From assembly GCA_002336915.1 (NCBI GenBank), contig DDET01000045.1, positions 39,188-103,187 on the forward strand: DNA of 64,000 bases. Direction: 5' to 3'. Below are positions 17,233 through 26,137 of this stretch, piece after piece; the first letter of the stretch is position 1; every line of letters begins with the position of its first letter. The notes below the pieces were generated by a model. The model was given only the letters and a program-made list of their open reading frames with translations. It did no database searches and was not told the origin of the DNA. This DNA is from Bacteroidetes bacterium UBA1947. Its GTDB lineage: Bacteria > Bacteroidota > Bacteroidia > Chitinophagales > Chitinophagaceae. Both the position numbers and the translations under genes were made by a program.

Positions 17233-18147
17233 ATGAGCAAGATAACACTGCCGCCATTGCCCTTAGCGGAATGGATAGAAACAAAGAAAACTTTACACCT
17301 GTTTGCGCAGGTAATCGGTAAAATAAAGCTGGCGCTGATGCCCTATAAGAACCACTGGTGGCATATTCCGCTTTATATAAATGCCAGGGGAATTGGCACC
17401 GGCCCTGTTCCCTACAGCGACAAACTAATTGAGATCAATTTTGATTTCTGCAGGCATGCCCTGGTATTCACTACCAATAAAAGCGAGATAGAAGTAATAG
17501 AACTAAAAGACGGTCTTTGTGTATCGGCGTTTTACGCACAGGTATTTGAGGCGTTGGGCCGTTTGGGCGTACATACCAAAATACTTGCAAAGCCATATGA
17601 GATAGAACCGGCAATTCCTTTTGCAGAAGATACTGAACATTGCAGCTATAACAAGGAATACATTAACCGCTACTGGCAAATACTTTCCTTCATTGATCCT
17701 ATATTCAAAGAATTCAGTGGCAGGTTCCTGGGCAAATGCTCTCCTGTCCATTTGTTCTGGCATAGCTTTGATGTGGCAGTTACCCGTTTCTCCGGCAGGC
17801 GCGGGCCGGATATGCCGGGAGCTAATAAGGTGAATACGGAAGCATATTCACATGAAGTGATCAGCTCTGGTTTTTGGGTGGGCGATAATAATGTGCCTGA
17901 GCCGGCATTTTATACTTATGCCTACCCTTCTCCCGCAGGTATCACCGGGGAGCAATTGCTACCGGCGGGGAAGGCTAAATGGATAGAGTCAAACGGCAGC
18001 CCCATGGCACTGTACACATACGAAGAGATGAGGAAAGAAGATGATCCCAAACAAGCGCTGCTCCAATTCATGCAAAGCTCCTACATGGCAGGCGCAAAGC
18101 TTGCAGGCTGGGATATAACAGCATTTAAAGCAAAGCACAAAGCATAA
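17233..18147 (+). CDS. DUF5996 family protein
   Basis: A 304-residue soluble protein recognisable from LPLAEWIETKKTLHLFAQVIGKIKLAL at the N-terminus and HWWHIPLYINARGIGTGPVPY, typical of DUF5996. In the second half are VHLFWHSFDVAVTRFSGR and a conserved FYTYAYPSP segment. Function is unknown; the abundance of conserved His, Trp and Tyr suggests an enzyme, but that is a guess. The spacing on both sides is 11 bases, consistent with translation from one mRNA with the UBP zinc finger and the PLP enzyme. Confidence 0.85.
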   Translation: MSKITLPPLPLAEWIETKKTLHLFAQVIGKIKLALMPYKNHWWHIPLYINARGIGTGPVPYSDKLIEINFDFCRHALVFTTNKSEIEVIELKDGLCVSAFYAQVFEALGRLGVHTKILAKPYEIEPAIPFAEDTEHCSYNKEYINRYWQILSFIDPIFKEFSGRFLGKCSPVHLFWHSFDVAVTRFSGRRGPDMPGANKVNTEAYSHEVISSGFWVGDNNVPEPAFYTYAYPSPAGITGEQLLPAGKAKWIESNGSPMALYTYEEMRKEDDPKQALLQFMQSSYMAGAKLAGWDITAFKAKHKA

Positions 18148-18158
18148 CACATACCAAA

Positions 18159-19427
18159 ATGGATAAACGCAGCTTTCTCAAAAACGCTTCACTGCTTGGC
18201 ATAAGCAGCCTGGTCAGCTTTTCTGCAATGGGTAAAATGTTCGATAAGGCAGAGGACCTTTCGCCAGACAACGATGGAGATGATGAAGATCTTTGGGCAA
18301 GTGTGCGCCGCGGCTATAAGATAAACCCCGATTTCATTAACCTGGAAAACGGTTACTACTGTATAGCCCCGAAAGAGGTGATGAGAAAATACATGGAGCA
18401 TTTGCGCATGACGAACCTCGAAGGCGCGCATTATATGCGCACAGTGCAGTTCGATAACAAAAAAGCAACTGCTAACAAGCTGGCGGAACTGGCAGGATGT
18501 TCCCCTGAAGAACTTATCATTACCCGCAACACCACAGAATCGCTGGACATGATCATAAGCGGCATGCACTGGAAGCATGGGGACGAAGCGATAATGGCCG
18601 AACAAGACTATGGCGCTATGCTGGACATGTTCAAACAGGTCGCAAAGCGCCACGGCACCGTAAACAAAATTGTCTCCATTCCGCAGGACCCGAAGAGCGA
18701 TGAAGAAATAGTTGAACTATATGCTAAGGCAATTACTCCCAGGACTAAGTTGCTGATGGTATGCCATATGATCAATATTACGGGGCATATACTGCCCGTG
18801 CGCAAGATATGCGATATGGCACATGCTAAAGGTGTGCAGGTAATGGTGGATGGCGCCCATGCTTTCGCCCACCTGAAATTTAAAATACCCGACCTCCACT
18901 GCGATTACTATGGCAGCAGCCTGCATAAATGGCTGAGCACGCCGCTAGGGGCCGGAATGCTGTATGTGAAAAAAGAGCACATCCCTAAAATATGGCCGCT
19001 ATTTGCCGACAGCAGTAAAAAAGAGGATGATATCCTGAGACTGAACCATACCGGTACTGATCCGGTGGCAATTGGTCTTACTATTGGCGATGCAATTGAT
19101 TATTATCTTGCCGTAGGGCCCGAAAGGAAGGAAGCCCGACTGAGGTACCTGCAAAATTACTGGACAGGCAAAGTACGCGGGCTGCCGCATATAGTATTAA
19201 ATACTCCCACCGACCCTGTCCGTTCATGCGCTATAGCAAACGTAGGCGTAGAAGGAATGACGCCTGCCGGGCTTGCAGATGTGCTGATGAAAAAATACGC
19301 CATCTATACCGTAGCTATAGATGGCGCAGGGGTGCATGGTTGTCGCATTACACCTAATATTTTTACTACTACTGAGGAACTTGATACATTCGTGGATGCA
19401 TTAACAGAGATCGCGAGAAAGGCCTAG
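18159..19427 (+). CDS. Class V aminotransferase-fold PLP enzyme, exported (isopenicillin-N-epimerase-like)
   Basis: A 422-residue fold-type I PLP enzyme. The PLP lysine is Lys257 in SSLHKWLSTPLGAGML, the cofactor aspartate is Asp231 in VMVDGAHAFAH, and RNTTESLD (123-130) is the phosphate-binding region. The first 25 residues, MDKRSFLKNASLLGISSLVS, resemble a Tat-type signal (KR rather than RR, then a hydrophobic run), so the enzyme may act in the periplasm. Class V members do transamination, epimerisation or C-S lyase chemistry; the substrate is unknown. Its TAG stop shares CTAG with the stop of the convergent gene. Confidence 0.88.
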   Translation: MDKRSFLKNASLLGISSLVSFSAMGKMFDKAEDLSPDNDGDDEDLWASVRRGYKINPDFINLENGYYCIAPKEVMRKYMEHLRMTNLEGAHYMRTVQFDNKKATANKLAELAGCSPEELIITRNTTESLDMIISGMHWKHGDEAIMAEQDYGAMLDMFKQVAKRHGTVNKIVSIPQDPKSDEEIVELYAKAITPRTKLLMVCHMINITGHILPVRKICDMAHAKGVQVMVDGAHAFAHLKFKIPDLHCDYYGSSLHKWLSTPLGAGMLYVKKEHIPKIWPLFADSSKKEDDILRLNHTGTDPVAIGLTIGDAIDYYLAVGPERKEARLRYLQNYWTGKVRGLPHIVLNTPTDPVRSCAIANVGVEGMTPAGLADVLMKKYAIYTVAIDGAGVHGCRITPNIFTTTEELDTFVDALTEIARKA

Positions 19428-20008
19428 TTGTATTTAACTTTAAAGGTTCCGGACATGGTTGATGAATCTGTCATAGTCGCCGAATAGGAGCCCGACATTA
19501 CACCGCTTGTAATACCCTGTATCGTAATACTGCCGTGCGCTGAATTTTTTATACCATTTCCTATATAGTTAACAGAGCCCTCGCTGATATTGGTGAAGTT
19601 GTATGTATGGGGCATGCCCGCTGTGCTGAAATTTCTCACAGTGATGTCCATTGTCCTTAGTGGGTTCCACATTGTACCATCTATAACAAGCATAGTACCC
19701 GTCAAGGTAGCCGTGACATCGGTAGCATAAAAAGAGTCGAGAAATTGCAAGCTACCGGTCATCGTACCCGTGGAATCAACTATCTCTACTTCGTCTCTAT
19801 GCAAAGATGCCCATCCCCAATCGCCATTCCTTTCGGCTAGTTCAAAACCCAAGATGTTTGCATAAGGTGATGCTCTCCTGCAGCTTGTAGGTCCACAATA
19901 TGGCCGGAGTGCTTTAAATTTCATACGGTCAGCTGATTTTAGATTTTCACTTGGCAATAAATATACATAACTCGCCACAGGAATCCCATTTCCAGCCCAA
20001 TCCGGCAC
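19424..20008 (-). CDS. Hypothetical secreted-type protein, 5' end uncertain
   Basis: I do not recognise this family. From a GTG at 20008 it gives 194 residues, rich in G, S, T and beta-prone stretches (GTMTGSLQFLD, GSITIQGITSGVMSGSYSATMTDSSTMSGTFKV), like Bacteroidota lipocalin-like or extracellular beta proteins. The frame stays open upstream of 20008 for about 29 codons (reading ...NWSPYSCSGSVTPGCLYRKF) until TGA, without an ATG or a signal peptide. So the real start is either lost or in another frame (frameshift). It may be a degraded gene. Confidence 0.5.
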   Translation of the reverse strand: MPDWAGNGIPVASYVYLLPSENLKSADRMKFKALRPYCGPTSCRRASPYANILGFELAERNGDWGWASLHRDEVEIVDSTGTMTGSLQFLDSFYATDVTATLTGTMLVIDGTMWNPLRTMDITVRNFSTAGMPHTYNFTNISEGSVNYIGNGIKNSAHGSITIQGITSGVMSGSYSATMTDSSTMSGTFKVKYN

Positions 20009-20178
20009 AAAAAATGCCCGGAACTTCCGGTAAAGGCAGCCGGGAGTAACCGATCCACTACAGGAGTACGGGCTCCAATTCGTGCCTGGTGAGGCAAAAA
20101 TTCTTCAATTTTACGCATTGGGTAATATGACATAAATAGACGACCTTTGCAGTAACTAAAAGCGTTTATTTAAAAAGT

Positions 20179-20628
20179 ATGGGAAGATCTCAGGAAACAA
20201 TAGGTAAAAAAGAGAAAGAAAAGAAGAAAGCCAAAAACAGGCAGGACAAGGCTGAAAGGAAGCAGGAAAGGCAGGCGAACAACAGCAAGGGTAAGACCCT
20301 TGATGATATGATGGCCTACATAGATGAAAATGGCAACATTTCTGCTACCCCGCCGGATCCAAGAAAGAAGAAGGAAATCAATCACGAAGATATTGACCTG
20401 ACGCCGGGCAAGCGCATTGAAGAGCCGGGTGAAGTGGAAAGGACTGGTGTAGTTACTTTTTTCAATACCGAAAAAGGTTATGGTTTTATAGCTGATGCGA
20501 AGAGCAAGCAGAGTGTATTTGTGCACATCAACCAGGTATCATCGCCTATAACGGAGAAAGACAAAGTATCTTTTGAAGTGGAAATGGGACCGAAAGGATT
20601 GAGCGCGATCAAAGTGAAAAAAATATAG
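20179..20628 (+). CDS. Cold-shock-domain protein with basic N-terminal extension
   Basis: A 149-residue protein in two parts. Residues 1-45 are extremely rich in K, R, E and Q, probably a disordered or helical RNA-binding tail. Residues 87-149 are a cold shock domain with RNP1 as KGYGFIAD and RNP2 as VFVHINQV. This layout is common in Bacteroidota, where such proteins probably bind RNA and affect translation or stability. A bidirectional terminator separates it from the convergent gene. Confidence 0.93.
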   Translation: MGRSQETIGKKEKEKKKAKNRQDKAERKQERQANNSKGKTLDDMMAYIDENGNISATPPDPRKKKEINHEDIDLTPGKRIEEPGEVERTGVVTFFNTEKGYGFIADAKSKQSVFVHINQVSSPITEKDKVSFEVEMGPKGLSAIKVKKI

Positions 20629-20646
20629 TTCCATATATAAATGATT

Positions 20647-20677
20647 AAAAAAAGCCGGTATAGTACCGGCTTTTTTA
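20647..20677. terminator. Bidirectional terminator between convergent genes
   Basis: The stem GCCGGTA/TACCGGC (20654-20660 with 20664-20670) is flanked by an A-tract on the left and six T on the right, so it can work for both the cold-shock gene and the leftward gene ending at 20697. Confidence 0.88.
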
Positions 20678-20696
20678 TTGGGTAAACCTGCAATTA

Positions 20697-21695
20697 TTAA
20701 GGTATGTTGAAGATATGTATCGATTGGTCTTTGTACTCCTGGTAAGCAGGCTGGTCAGATTTTACTTTATCCGAGACCACTACTATTTGGTTGTTGTTGA
20801 TAAAGGAAATACCCTCGATATTGCCGTACAGTACATTAGTACCAGCACCTACTACCCCGCTGCTGCTGCCTTTAGGAAATTCGTAGGCGGTGCCGCCGGT
20901 TATGGTCCATGACGTGCTGCTCAAAGTACCAATCCATATTTGTGAGTCCTCCTGCGATGTGATAGCCACTTTATTGCCATACACGCAGATATCGGAGTAA
21001 TCGTTGAAAGTAACAGAAGCAGGCAAAGTGATCTCTGTGACAAACTCCCAGTTGCTGCCGGTTTTATGTAATACGGGCACTTTTCCAGTACCTTCCACAA
21101 GACCTAATATATAGTCTTCCCCGCCCCTGAAAACCCATGCGATACCTTCAAAGGCTTTGTTATTATTAGACGAATTAAAGTAATAATCAGCCCAAAGGTT
21201 TTCCTGGTAATTCATGCTTGCATCGTACTGGCGGATGCGGGGCTGGTAAACGCCGTTGTGTGATACTGATTCTTCCACAACAAAAAAGTGCGGTGTATTT
21301 TGGCTATCATAAGTAATACCCTCAAAGCCGGAGGTACCTGAACCTGAACTAAGCAGGCTATTTTGAGCGCTATTCTCAGGCAAGGTGCTTTTTATCTTCG
21401 CGATCTTGTACCTGTTATCAAATGCTACATAAAAATAACCATCAAGATAATAAACGCCGCTGGCTTCGAAATCATCGGTATGATCGTAGCCCTGCAGCAG
21501 TTTGTAAATTTTAGCTTCTGCCACAGGCGCTCCCAATACTGTTGCTCCGCTGATCTTTGCTGCAGTGTGCACTTTGGTATTGTCAGCAGTGGCGGGAGAT
21601 GCAGCAGTTGTTACGGGCGTTTGCGTAGCTTTTTTGCAGGCGATAAATAAGGTGGCAACAGATAATGTTGTGATAATAATGTGGCTCTTTCCCAT
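20697..21695 (-). CDS. Lipoprotein with phytase/SdiA-regulated-like beta-propeller
   Basis: A 332-residue protein with a lipoprotein signal (MGKSHIIITTLSVATLFIAC, Cys20). The rest has repeating beta-blade-like segments: SGVYYLDGYFYVAFD, SGFEGITYDSQNTPHFFVVEE, FEGIAWVFRGGEDYILGLVE, YSDICVYGNKVAITSQED and IEGISFINNNQIVVVSD. The blade pattern with FEGI/IEGI resembles esterase-like/SdiA-regulated or phytase-like propellers. No catalytic set can be named. It is probably anchored in the outer membrane or periplasm. Confidence 0.65.
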   Translation of the reverse strand: MGKSHIIITTLSVATLFIACKKATQTPVTTAASPATADNTKVHTAAKISGATVLGAPVAEAKIYKLLQGYDHTDDFEASGVYYLDGYFYVAFDNRYKIAKIKSTLPENSAQNSLLSSGSGTSGFEGITYDSQNTPHFFVVEESVSHNGVYQPRIRQYDASMNYQENLWADYYFNSSNNNKAFEGIAWVFRGGEDYILGLVEGTGKVPVLHKTGSNWEFVTEITLPASVTFNDYSDICVYGNKVAITSQEDSQIWIGTLSSTSWTITGGTAYEFPKGSSSGVVGAGTNVLYGNIEGISFINNNQIVVVSDKVKSDQPAYQEYKDQSIHIFNIP

Positions 21696-21869
21696 AGAAT
21701 TGATTTTGCCGTAAAATCACCACATTAGTATTACCTTAATTTAGCCTTCATGTTAATTAATTTATTATTTCATGATCGTGTTATAAAACTGTTACGCACA
21801 TAATGCACGAAACTGTGTCTTTACTTTGCACAATAAGATATCGATATTTGAACAGCCAATATACAAGGT

Positions 21870-22343
21870 ATGAACAAACAGCACCAGTACTCATTACAGG
21901 TTACCTGGACAGGCAATAAGGGAACGGGGACGAACGACTATCGCGCCTACGACCGCAACTATACCGTGCAGACCGCGGGTAAAGAGCCGATATCTGGCTC
22001 TGCTGATCCTGCATTTCGTGGCGAGGATACGAAGTATAACCCCGAGGAGTTTTTATTGATGGCCCTTTCCAGTTGCCATATGTTGTGGTACCTGCACCTC
22101 TGTGCTGATGCAGGAATTGTAGTAACTGATTATAGCGACGCAGCTACAGGAAAGATGGATGAATCGCCAAAGGGCGGTGGTCATTTTACAGAGGTCACGC
22201 TTAATCCCATGGTTACGATCACTGATGCCTCAATGATAGACAAGGCCAACGAACTGCACGTAAAAGCAAGTGAAAAGTGCTTTATTGCCAACTCCGTCAA
22301 CTTCCCGGTGCACCATCTGCCCAACTGCAAGGTGACAGGCTAA
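21870..22343 (+). CDS. OsmC-family protein
   Basis: A 157-residue OsmC/Ohr-type protein of the kind that reduces organic hydroperoxides with paired cysteines. The first cysteine is in LLMALSSCHMLWYLHLCADAG and the second in KASEKCFIANSVNFPV, at the family positions. Full-length for the family. It probably works in the cytoplasm in peroxide defence. The gap upstream (21696-21869) contains TTACTTTG near 21831, a possible -7 box. Confidence 0.92.
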   Translation: MNKQHQYSLQVTWTGNKGTGTNDYRAYDRNYTVQTAGKEPISGSADPAFRGEDTKYNPEEFLLMALSSCHMLWYLHLCADAGIVVTDYSDAATGKMDESPKGGGHFTEVTLNPMVTITDASMIDKANELHVKASEKCFIANSVNFPVHHLPNCKVTG

Positions 22344-22374
22344 GTTTTACGTAACCGCAGGAATATCTTTCCTT

Positions 22375-22773
22375 TTACTCCGTTGTTTTGCCATCGAACT
22401 CTTCCTCATTTTCCGCTGCTTCTTTCTTAGTGCTGCGCACGATACCGTCTTTGTGATGTGCGGGGGAATATATCGTGTACATTTTTAGCTCTTTCTCACT
22501 ATCCGTATTGATGACATTGTGCATAGCACCTGCCGGGATGATCACTGCATCACCGTCCTGCACTTCGTATACATTACCGTCAATAATACACTTGCCTTTG
22601 CCGCTTTCGAAACGGAAGAACTGGTCGTTATCGGGATGGGTTTCCATACCGATATCTTCATTAGGCTTCAGGCTCATTAAGACAAGTTGGCTATGTTTTG
22701 AGGTATATAATACCTTACGGAAGTTAGCATTCTCAAGTGTTGCTTTTTCGATAGCAGTTTTAAATCCTGTCAT
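22375..22773 (-). CDS. Cupin-domain protein (metal-binding type)
   Basis: A 132-residue cupin with both motifs: GMETHPDNDQFFRFESGKG (motif 1, with His and Glu/Asp positions) and DAVIIPAGAMHNVINT (motif 2, with His). This is a canonical small metal cupin, sometimes annotated as phosphomannose-isomerase-like. The C-terminus is acidic (KKEAAENEEEFDGK). Function is unknown. It is divergent in type from the cupin at 6311-6682. Confidence 0.9.
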   Translation of the reverse strand: MTGFKTAIEKATLENANFRKVLYTSKHSQLVLMSLKPNEDIGMETHPDNDQFFRFESGKGKCIIDGNVYEVQDGDAVIIPAGAMHNVINTDSEKELKMYTIYSPAHHKDGIVRSTKKEAAENEEEFDGKTTE

Positions 22774-22836
22774 GTCAAACGGTTTTTATGTGAATACAAT
22801 ATTAACACGCCGCAAACTGCCGCTCAATGATGCCTG

Positions 22837-23274
22837 TCAGGGCTTTAGATGACCTTCATCAGGCATTTCCAATGCCTTTCGCAACATAGCCTCTGTCTCT
22901 GCAATATCCAGCCTGGCTATTTGCATAATGCCGAGTTCGCGCTCCTCGAGCTTCGTATCGAACACGCGGTTCATCTCGTCTCTTGCACCCTGCGCCAATT
23001 CCAACAGCTCATCAACTGTAGGTTTTTCAGCACTGCCAAGCATAAACGCCACATCGCAGGCGAACTTTATTTCAGCATCGTTAAAGAAAACGATGTCAGA
23101 GGCCGATACGCAGGAAAACAGGTAATGTCCGCTATCTAACACCTGCAGATCGTAACCATATTGGGTCTTAAGATGGAATAGTCCTAGTGGCCTACCTGTT
23201 ACAGAAAAATCGGTAAGATGAGATTTGGCTTCTAATAGCTGCATAATAACGGACAAAAGTAAGGATGTTTTCAT
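22837..23274 (-). CDS. Hypothetical protein
   Basis: I do not recognise this 145-residue protein. It begins MKTSLLLSVIMQLLEAKSHL, which is not a clear signal peptide; the internal Met11 is an alternative start, and the frame stays open upstream to 23328. The middle has GYDLQVLDSGHYLFSCVSASDIVFFNDAEIK and the C-terminal half is helical and charged (DELLELAQGARDEMNRVF; KLEERELGIMQIARLDIAE). The spacing of hydrophobics looks like a real globular protein. Confidence 0.6.
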   Translation of the reverse strand: MKTSLLLSVIMQLLEAKSHLTDFSVTGRPLGLFHLKTQYGYDLQVLDSGHYLFSCVSASDIVFFNDAEIKFACDVAFMLGSAEKPTVDELLELAQGARDEMNRVFDTKLEERELGIMQIARLDIAETEAMLRKALEMPDEGHLKP

Positions 23275-23420
23275 TTTGCAACGGTGGCATACAGGTAAAT
23301 GCCATCGGGCGATTTGAAGATCTGACATAATGATAGTATATTAATAAAAAATAAGTGCATGACGGTCAATAGAAATACAGAACATACACATAATTGATTG
23401 TCAGCAACAAATGCCACGAT

Positions 23421-25199
23421 ATGAAGATCCTGTTTCGATTATTGTCTGTACTATTCATGCTGAGCACTGTCGTTTCCTTTGCAAAAGGGAAAAAAGTGAA
23501 AACGCAGATTCTCTTTGCCCCAATGGTTGATACAGGCCGGAAGCCTACTACCCTGCTAAGAATGTTTTCCACAGAGCTGGATACTACTACAAAGGATTCC
23601 ATGAGGATGTTCACTTGTGTTTGGGATACGACTGCCAAAGCTTTTGTAAAGGTCGACAGCATTGCGCCTTTCACTATAAAATACTATGCTAAAGCACCTG
23701 ATTCGCTCATCTTCCATAGTACGCTGAAAAACACCTACCTGAAAACCATAGACCTAAGCAAAATTGCCAGGCGGGACAAAAACAAATTGCATGTCAATTT
23801 CCCGCTGAACTTTGAAAGTTGCTATATAGGCAAGCTCATCTGCGACACCACGATAGACACTATATACTTCAACGCAGATGTTTCATTCTCTTCCTGCACC
23901 ATCGGCGACATCATATTGCCAACCTGCATCTTCAGGAAGAGCTTTGAAATGGAAAGGCCGGTGGTATACAACAGCATTTCCTTCGAGGGATCGGAATTCG
24001 ATTCAACATTCATACTTCGCGTTAGTTTCAAAGATTGGTTCAGTAATCAACTAACGAAAAAAGGGCAAGACTCGCTGGCGGAGCTATTCTTTATGAACGG
24101 GTACGATATACAGCCCCTGAACTTTAAGAATTGTTCTTTTAGAGGTAGCACCAGGATATTTAATGTGCTAAAGTATCACAAGCTATCTTTTAGTAGCAGC
24201 CATTTCTTTAAGGATGTCTCCTTCTTAAGATCATACGGCAAAAAAAAACGCATAGAGGATAATGATGACATTAAAAACGACCAGTTTGGTTTATGCGGTA
24301 TAGACCTCAGCAATACTACGTTTAACGCCATGGCTTCTTTCTATCGTGAGCCGGTTTTGAATGTGAATTTCAAATCGGCATATTTTAAGGGTGTACTGAA
24401 CCTGTTCGAAACCACCTTTACCGACAGCAATAGCAAAGCCTTGTCGCAGGCGCGTTTTGCAGAAAATGCAGTTTGCATACTGAGGCCGGACAATTTTAGC
24501 TTCTTCAATCTTAAGTTCAACTGGGTTACTGTTGACAGGCTCAATTTTCCGTTTGTTAACGACACCGGTGGCATTATCGGCGTACACGACTCGCTTGTAC
24601 ACAACCAGGAAACCATAGAAAATATAGAGAAGTACTATGGCTCGCTAAAGGAGCAGGCCAAGGGCTACTATAATAAACAGGACGAAGTATACGAAAGGCT
24701 GCAGCAGAAATATGAACATCAAAAGCTGCAGTATGAGATGGCGCATGACTTACATAACGGCCACCTGGGGTCCTACCTGGCTGCTGCTATCCCTGAGCTA
24801 TTTGTCCGCAATGGCTTCGATGGCGAAGGGCGTTTCTTTCTCCTTACTATACTAAGTGTATTGTTCTTTGCATTTCTCTACTTCTTTTTCTGCAAGAGGG
24901 AAATGGTCAAATACTTCAACGAAGGCGATGACAGCCTGAATACAGATGACCCGCGTGACCCTGCGAATACCATGCGCGCCAGGGTGAACAATATTAGTTT
25001 CAAAACCTATTTCAAAGGCCTTTGGCTCAGCACCATTGTGCTCATCAGCCCACACTTCCCCAAGAAGTATTTTAAGATAAAAGGCATCATGTTTGCCTTT
25101 GTGCTTATAGAATGGGGCCTCGGTTTGCTCATGATCATCCTCTTCTTCCTGCATATTGCCGGGCACTATCCTATTGTGAAGACACTGATAGGTATCTAA
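23421..25199 (+). CDS. Exported pentapeptide-repeat-like membrane protein
   Basis: A 592-residue protein. Residues 1-20 (MKILFRLLSVLFMLSTVVSF) are a signal peptide or first membrane segment. The large region to about 400 has right-handed beta-helix-like repeats: NFESCYIGKL, FKNCSFRGSTRI, GIDLSNTTFNAM and NFKSAYFKGVLNL. Next comes a predicted coiled coil (about 405-455, rich in E, K, Q and Y), then hydrophobic segments around 480-500 and 560-585. The layout suggests a periplasmic sensor or channel-like protein. I start at ATG 23421; the nine extra codons upstream would spoil the signal sequence. Confidence 0.65.
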   Translation: MKILFRLLSVLFMLSTVVSFAKGKKVKTQILFAPMVDTGRKPTTLLRMFSTELDTTTKDSMRMFTCVWDTTAKAFVKVDSIAPFTIKYYAKAPDSLIFHSTLKNTYLKTIDLSKIARRDKNKLHVNFPLNFESCYIGKLICDTTIDTIYFNADVSFSSCTIGDIILPTCIFRKSFEMERPVVYNSISFEGSEFDSTFILRVSFKDWFSNQLTKKGQDSLAELFFMNGYDIQPLNFKNCSFRGSTRIFNVLKYHKLSFSSSHFFKDVSFLRSYGKKKRIEDNDDIKNDQFGLCGIDLSNTTFNAMASFYREPVLNVNFKSAYFKGVLNLFETTFTDSNSKALSQARFAENAVCILRPDNFSFFNLKFNWVTVDRLNFPFVNDTGGIIGVHDSLVHNQETIENIEKYYGSLKEQAKGYYNKQDEVYERLQQKYEHQKLQYEMAHDLHNGHLGSYLAAAIPELFVRNGFDGEGRFFLLTILSVLFFAFLYFFFCKREMVKYFNEGDDSLNTDDPRDPANTMRARVNNISFKTYFKGLWLSTIVLISPHFPKKYFKIKGIMFAFVLIEWGLGLLMIILFFLHIAGHYPIVKTLIGI

Positions 25200-25205
25200 A
25201 AAAGG

Positions 25206-25751
25206 CTAACCTGGGCTTAAGGCAAGCCACTCGGCCCGCGTGATCCCAAACAGGTCATACTCCCCGCCCCGGAATTGTGCACCTGTTGCTATCAGTTGCA
25301 TACCGTTGCGCATGGCCACTTGTTTTGAGCGTTCATTCTTTGGGTCTATAATGGACACCAGGGTATCATCCGGTTCATTCTCAAAACCATAGTCCCGGAA
25401 TAACTGTGCAGCCTCTGTAGCATAGCCCATGCCCCAGTACCTGCGCAGCAGGTGGTATCCTATCTCTACCATGGTTTTACCATTTACCTCTTGTGTGAAT
25501 AAGCCACACATACCCACCATCTCACCGCTCTTTTTATGGATGAGCATCTGCAACCCGCCCCGGCCATCTTCATATCGTTTCAGCGTAAAGTCTATGAAAA
25601 CATGCGCAAGTTCCCTCGGCGTTTTACCTTCCATCCTGGTGAATTCCGTCGCTACAGGGTCCTCGCAATATTCCATCCATAGCTCCGCATCTGCCGCTGT
25701 GAGGAAGCGCGTGACGAGACGGGCGGATTGGAGATTGTCCCTGTATTTCAT
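25206..25751 (-). CDS. GNAT-family N-acetyltransferase
   Basis: A 181-residue RimJ/RimL-like acetyltransferase. It opens with SARLVTRFLTAADAELWMEY, has EIGYHLLRRYWGMGYATEAAQLFRDYGF (acetyl-CoA loop RRYWGMGYA) and the C-terminal SIIDPKNERSKQVAMRNGMQ. It is monocistronic and convergent with the pentapeptide-like gene, with six bases between the stops. The substrate is unknown. Confidence 0.9.
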   Translation of the reverse strand: MKYRDNLQSARLVTRFLTAADAELWMEYCEDPVATEFTRMEGKTPRELAHVFIDFTLKRYEDGRGGLQMLIHKKSGEMVGMCGLFTQEVNGKTMVEIGYHLLRRYWGMGYATEAAQLFRDYGFENEPDDTLVSIIDPKNERSKQVAMRNGMQLIATGAQFRGGEYDLFGITRAEWLALSPG

Positions 25752-25951
25752 TTCGTGAATTTATACGGATCGCCGGTAATTTCCTAAAATGGCATCAGTC
25801 TTTTCGCCTTTCAATGCAATGGTAAAGTGTTTTCAACTTGCCATTAGTAACTGACGATTGTCAGCACATAAGCTGACCCCGATCATATTTTTAATATGGG
25901 TAGCAGGATAATTTTACTGCGACTCAATAATTACTATTAAAATCATAACTC

Positions 25952-26137
25952 ATGAAAGACCAGATCAGGAAAAATGCGGGACCCTCCTCAGCCGTTTACG
26001 GCATGGGCTTTATCGGCTCCCTCATCTATTTCATACAGCATGCTGCCAGCTTCGGCATGGGTGTCTTGGGCGTACTGAAGGCTATTGTATGGCCGGCAAT
26101 GATGGCTTACAAATTGTTCGAGTTCCTTAAGCTATAG
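25952..26137 (+). CDS. Small membrane protein
   Basis: A 61-residue protein with two hydrophobic stretches (about 15-35 and 37-55) separated by a Gly/Met-rich turn (SFGMGVLG). It is a compact two-helix membrane protein with no signal peptide cleavage site. Its stop overlaps the GTG of the next gene by one base (TAGTG), a strong sign of translational coupling. Function is unknown. Confidence 0.7.
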   Translation: MKDQIRKNAGPSSAVYGMGFIGSLIYFIQHAASFGMGVLGVLKAIVWPAMMAYKLFEFLKL

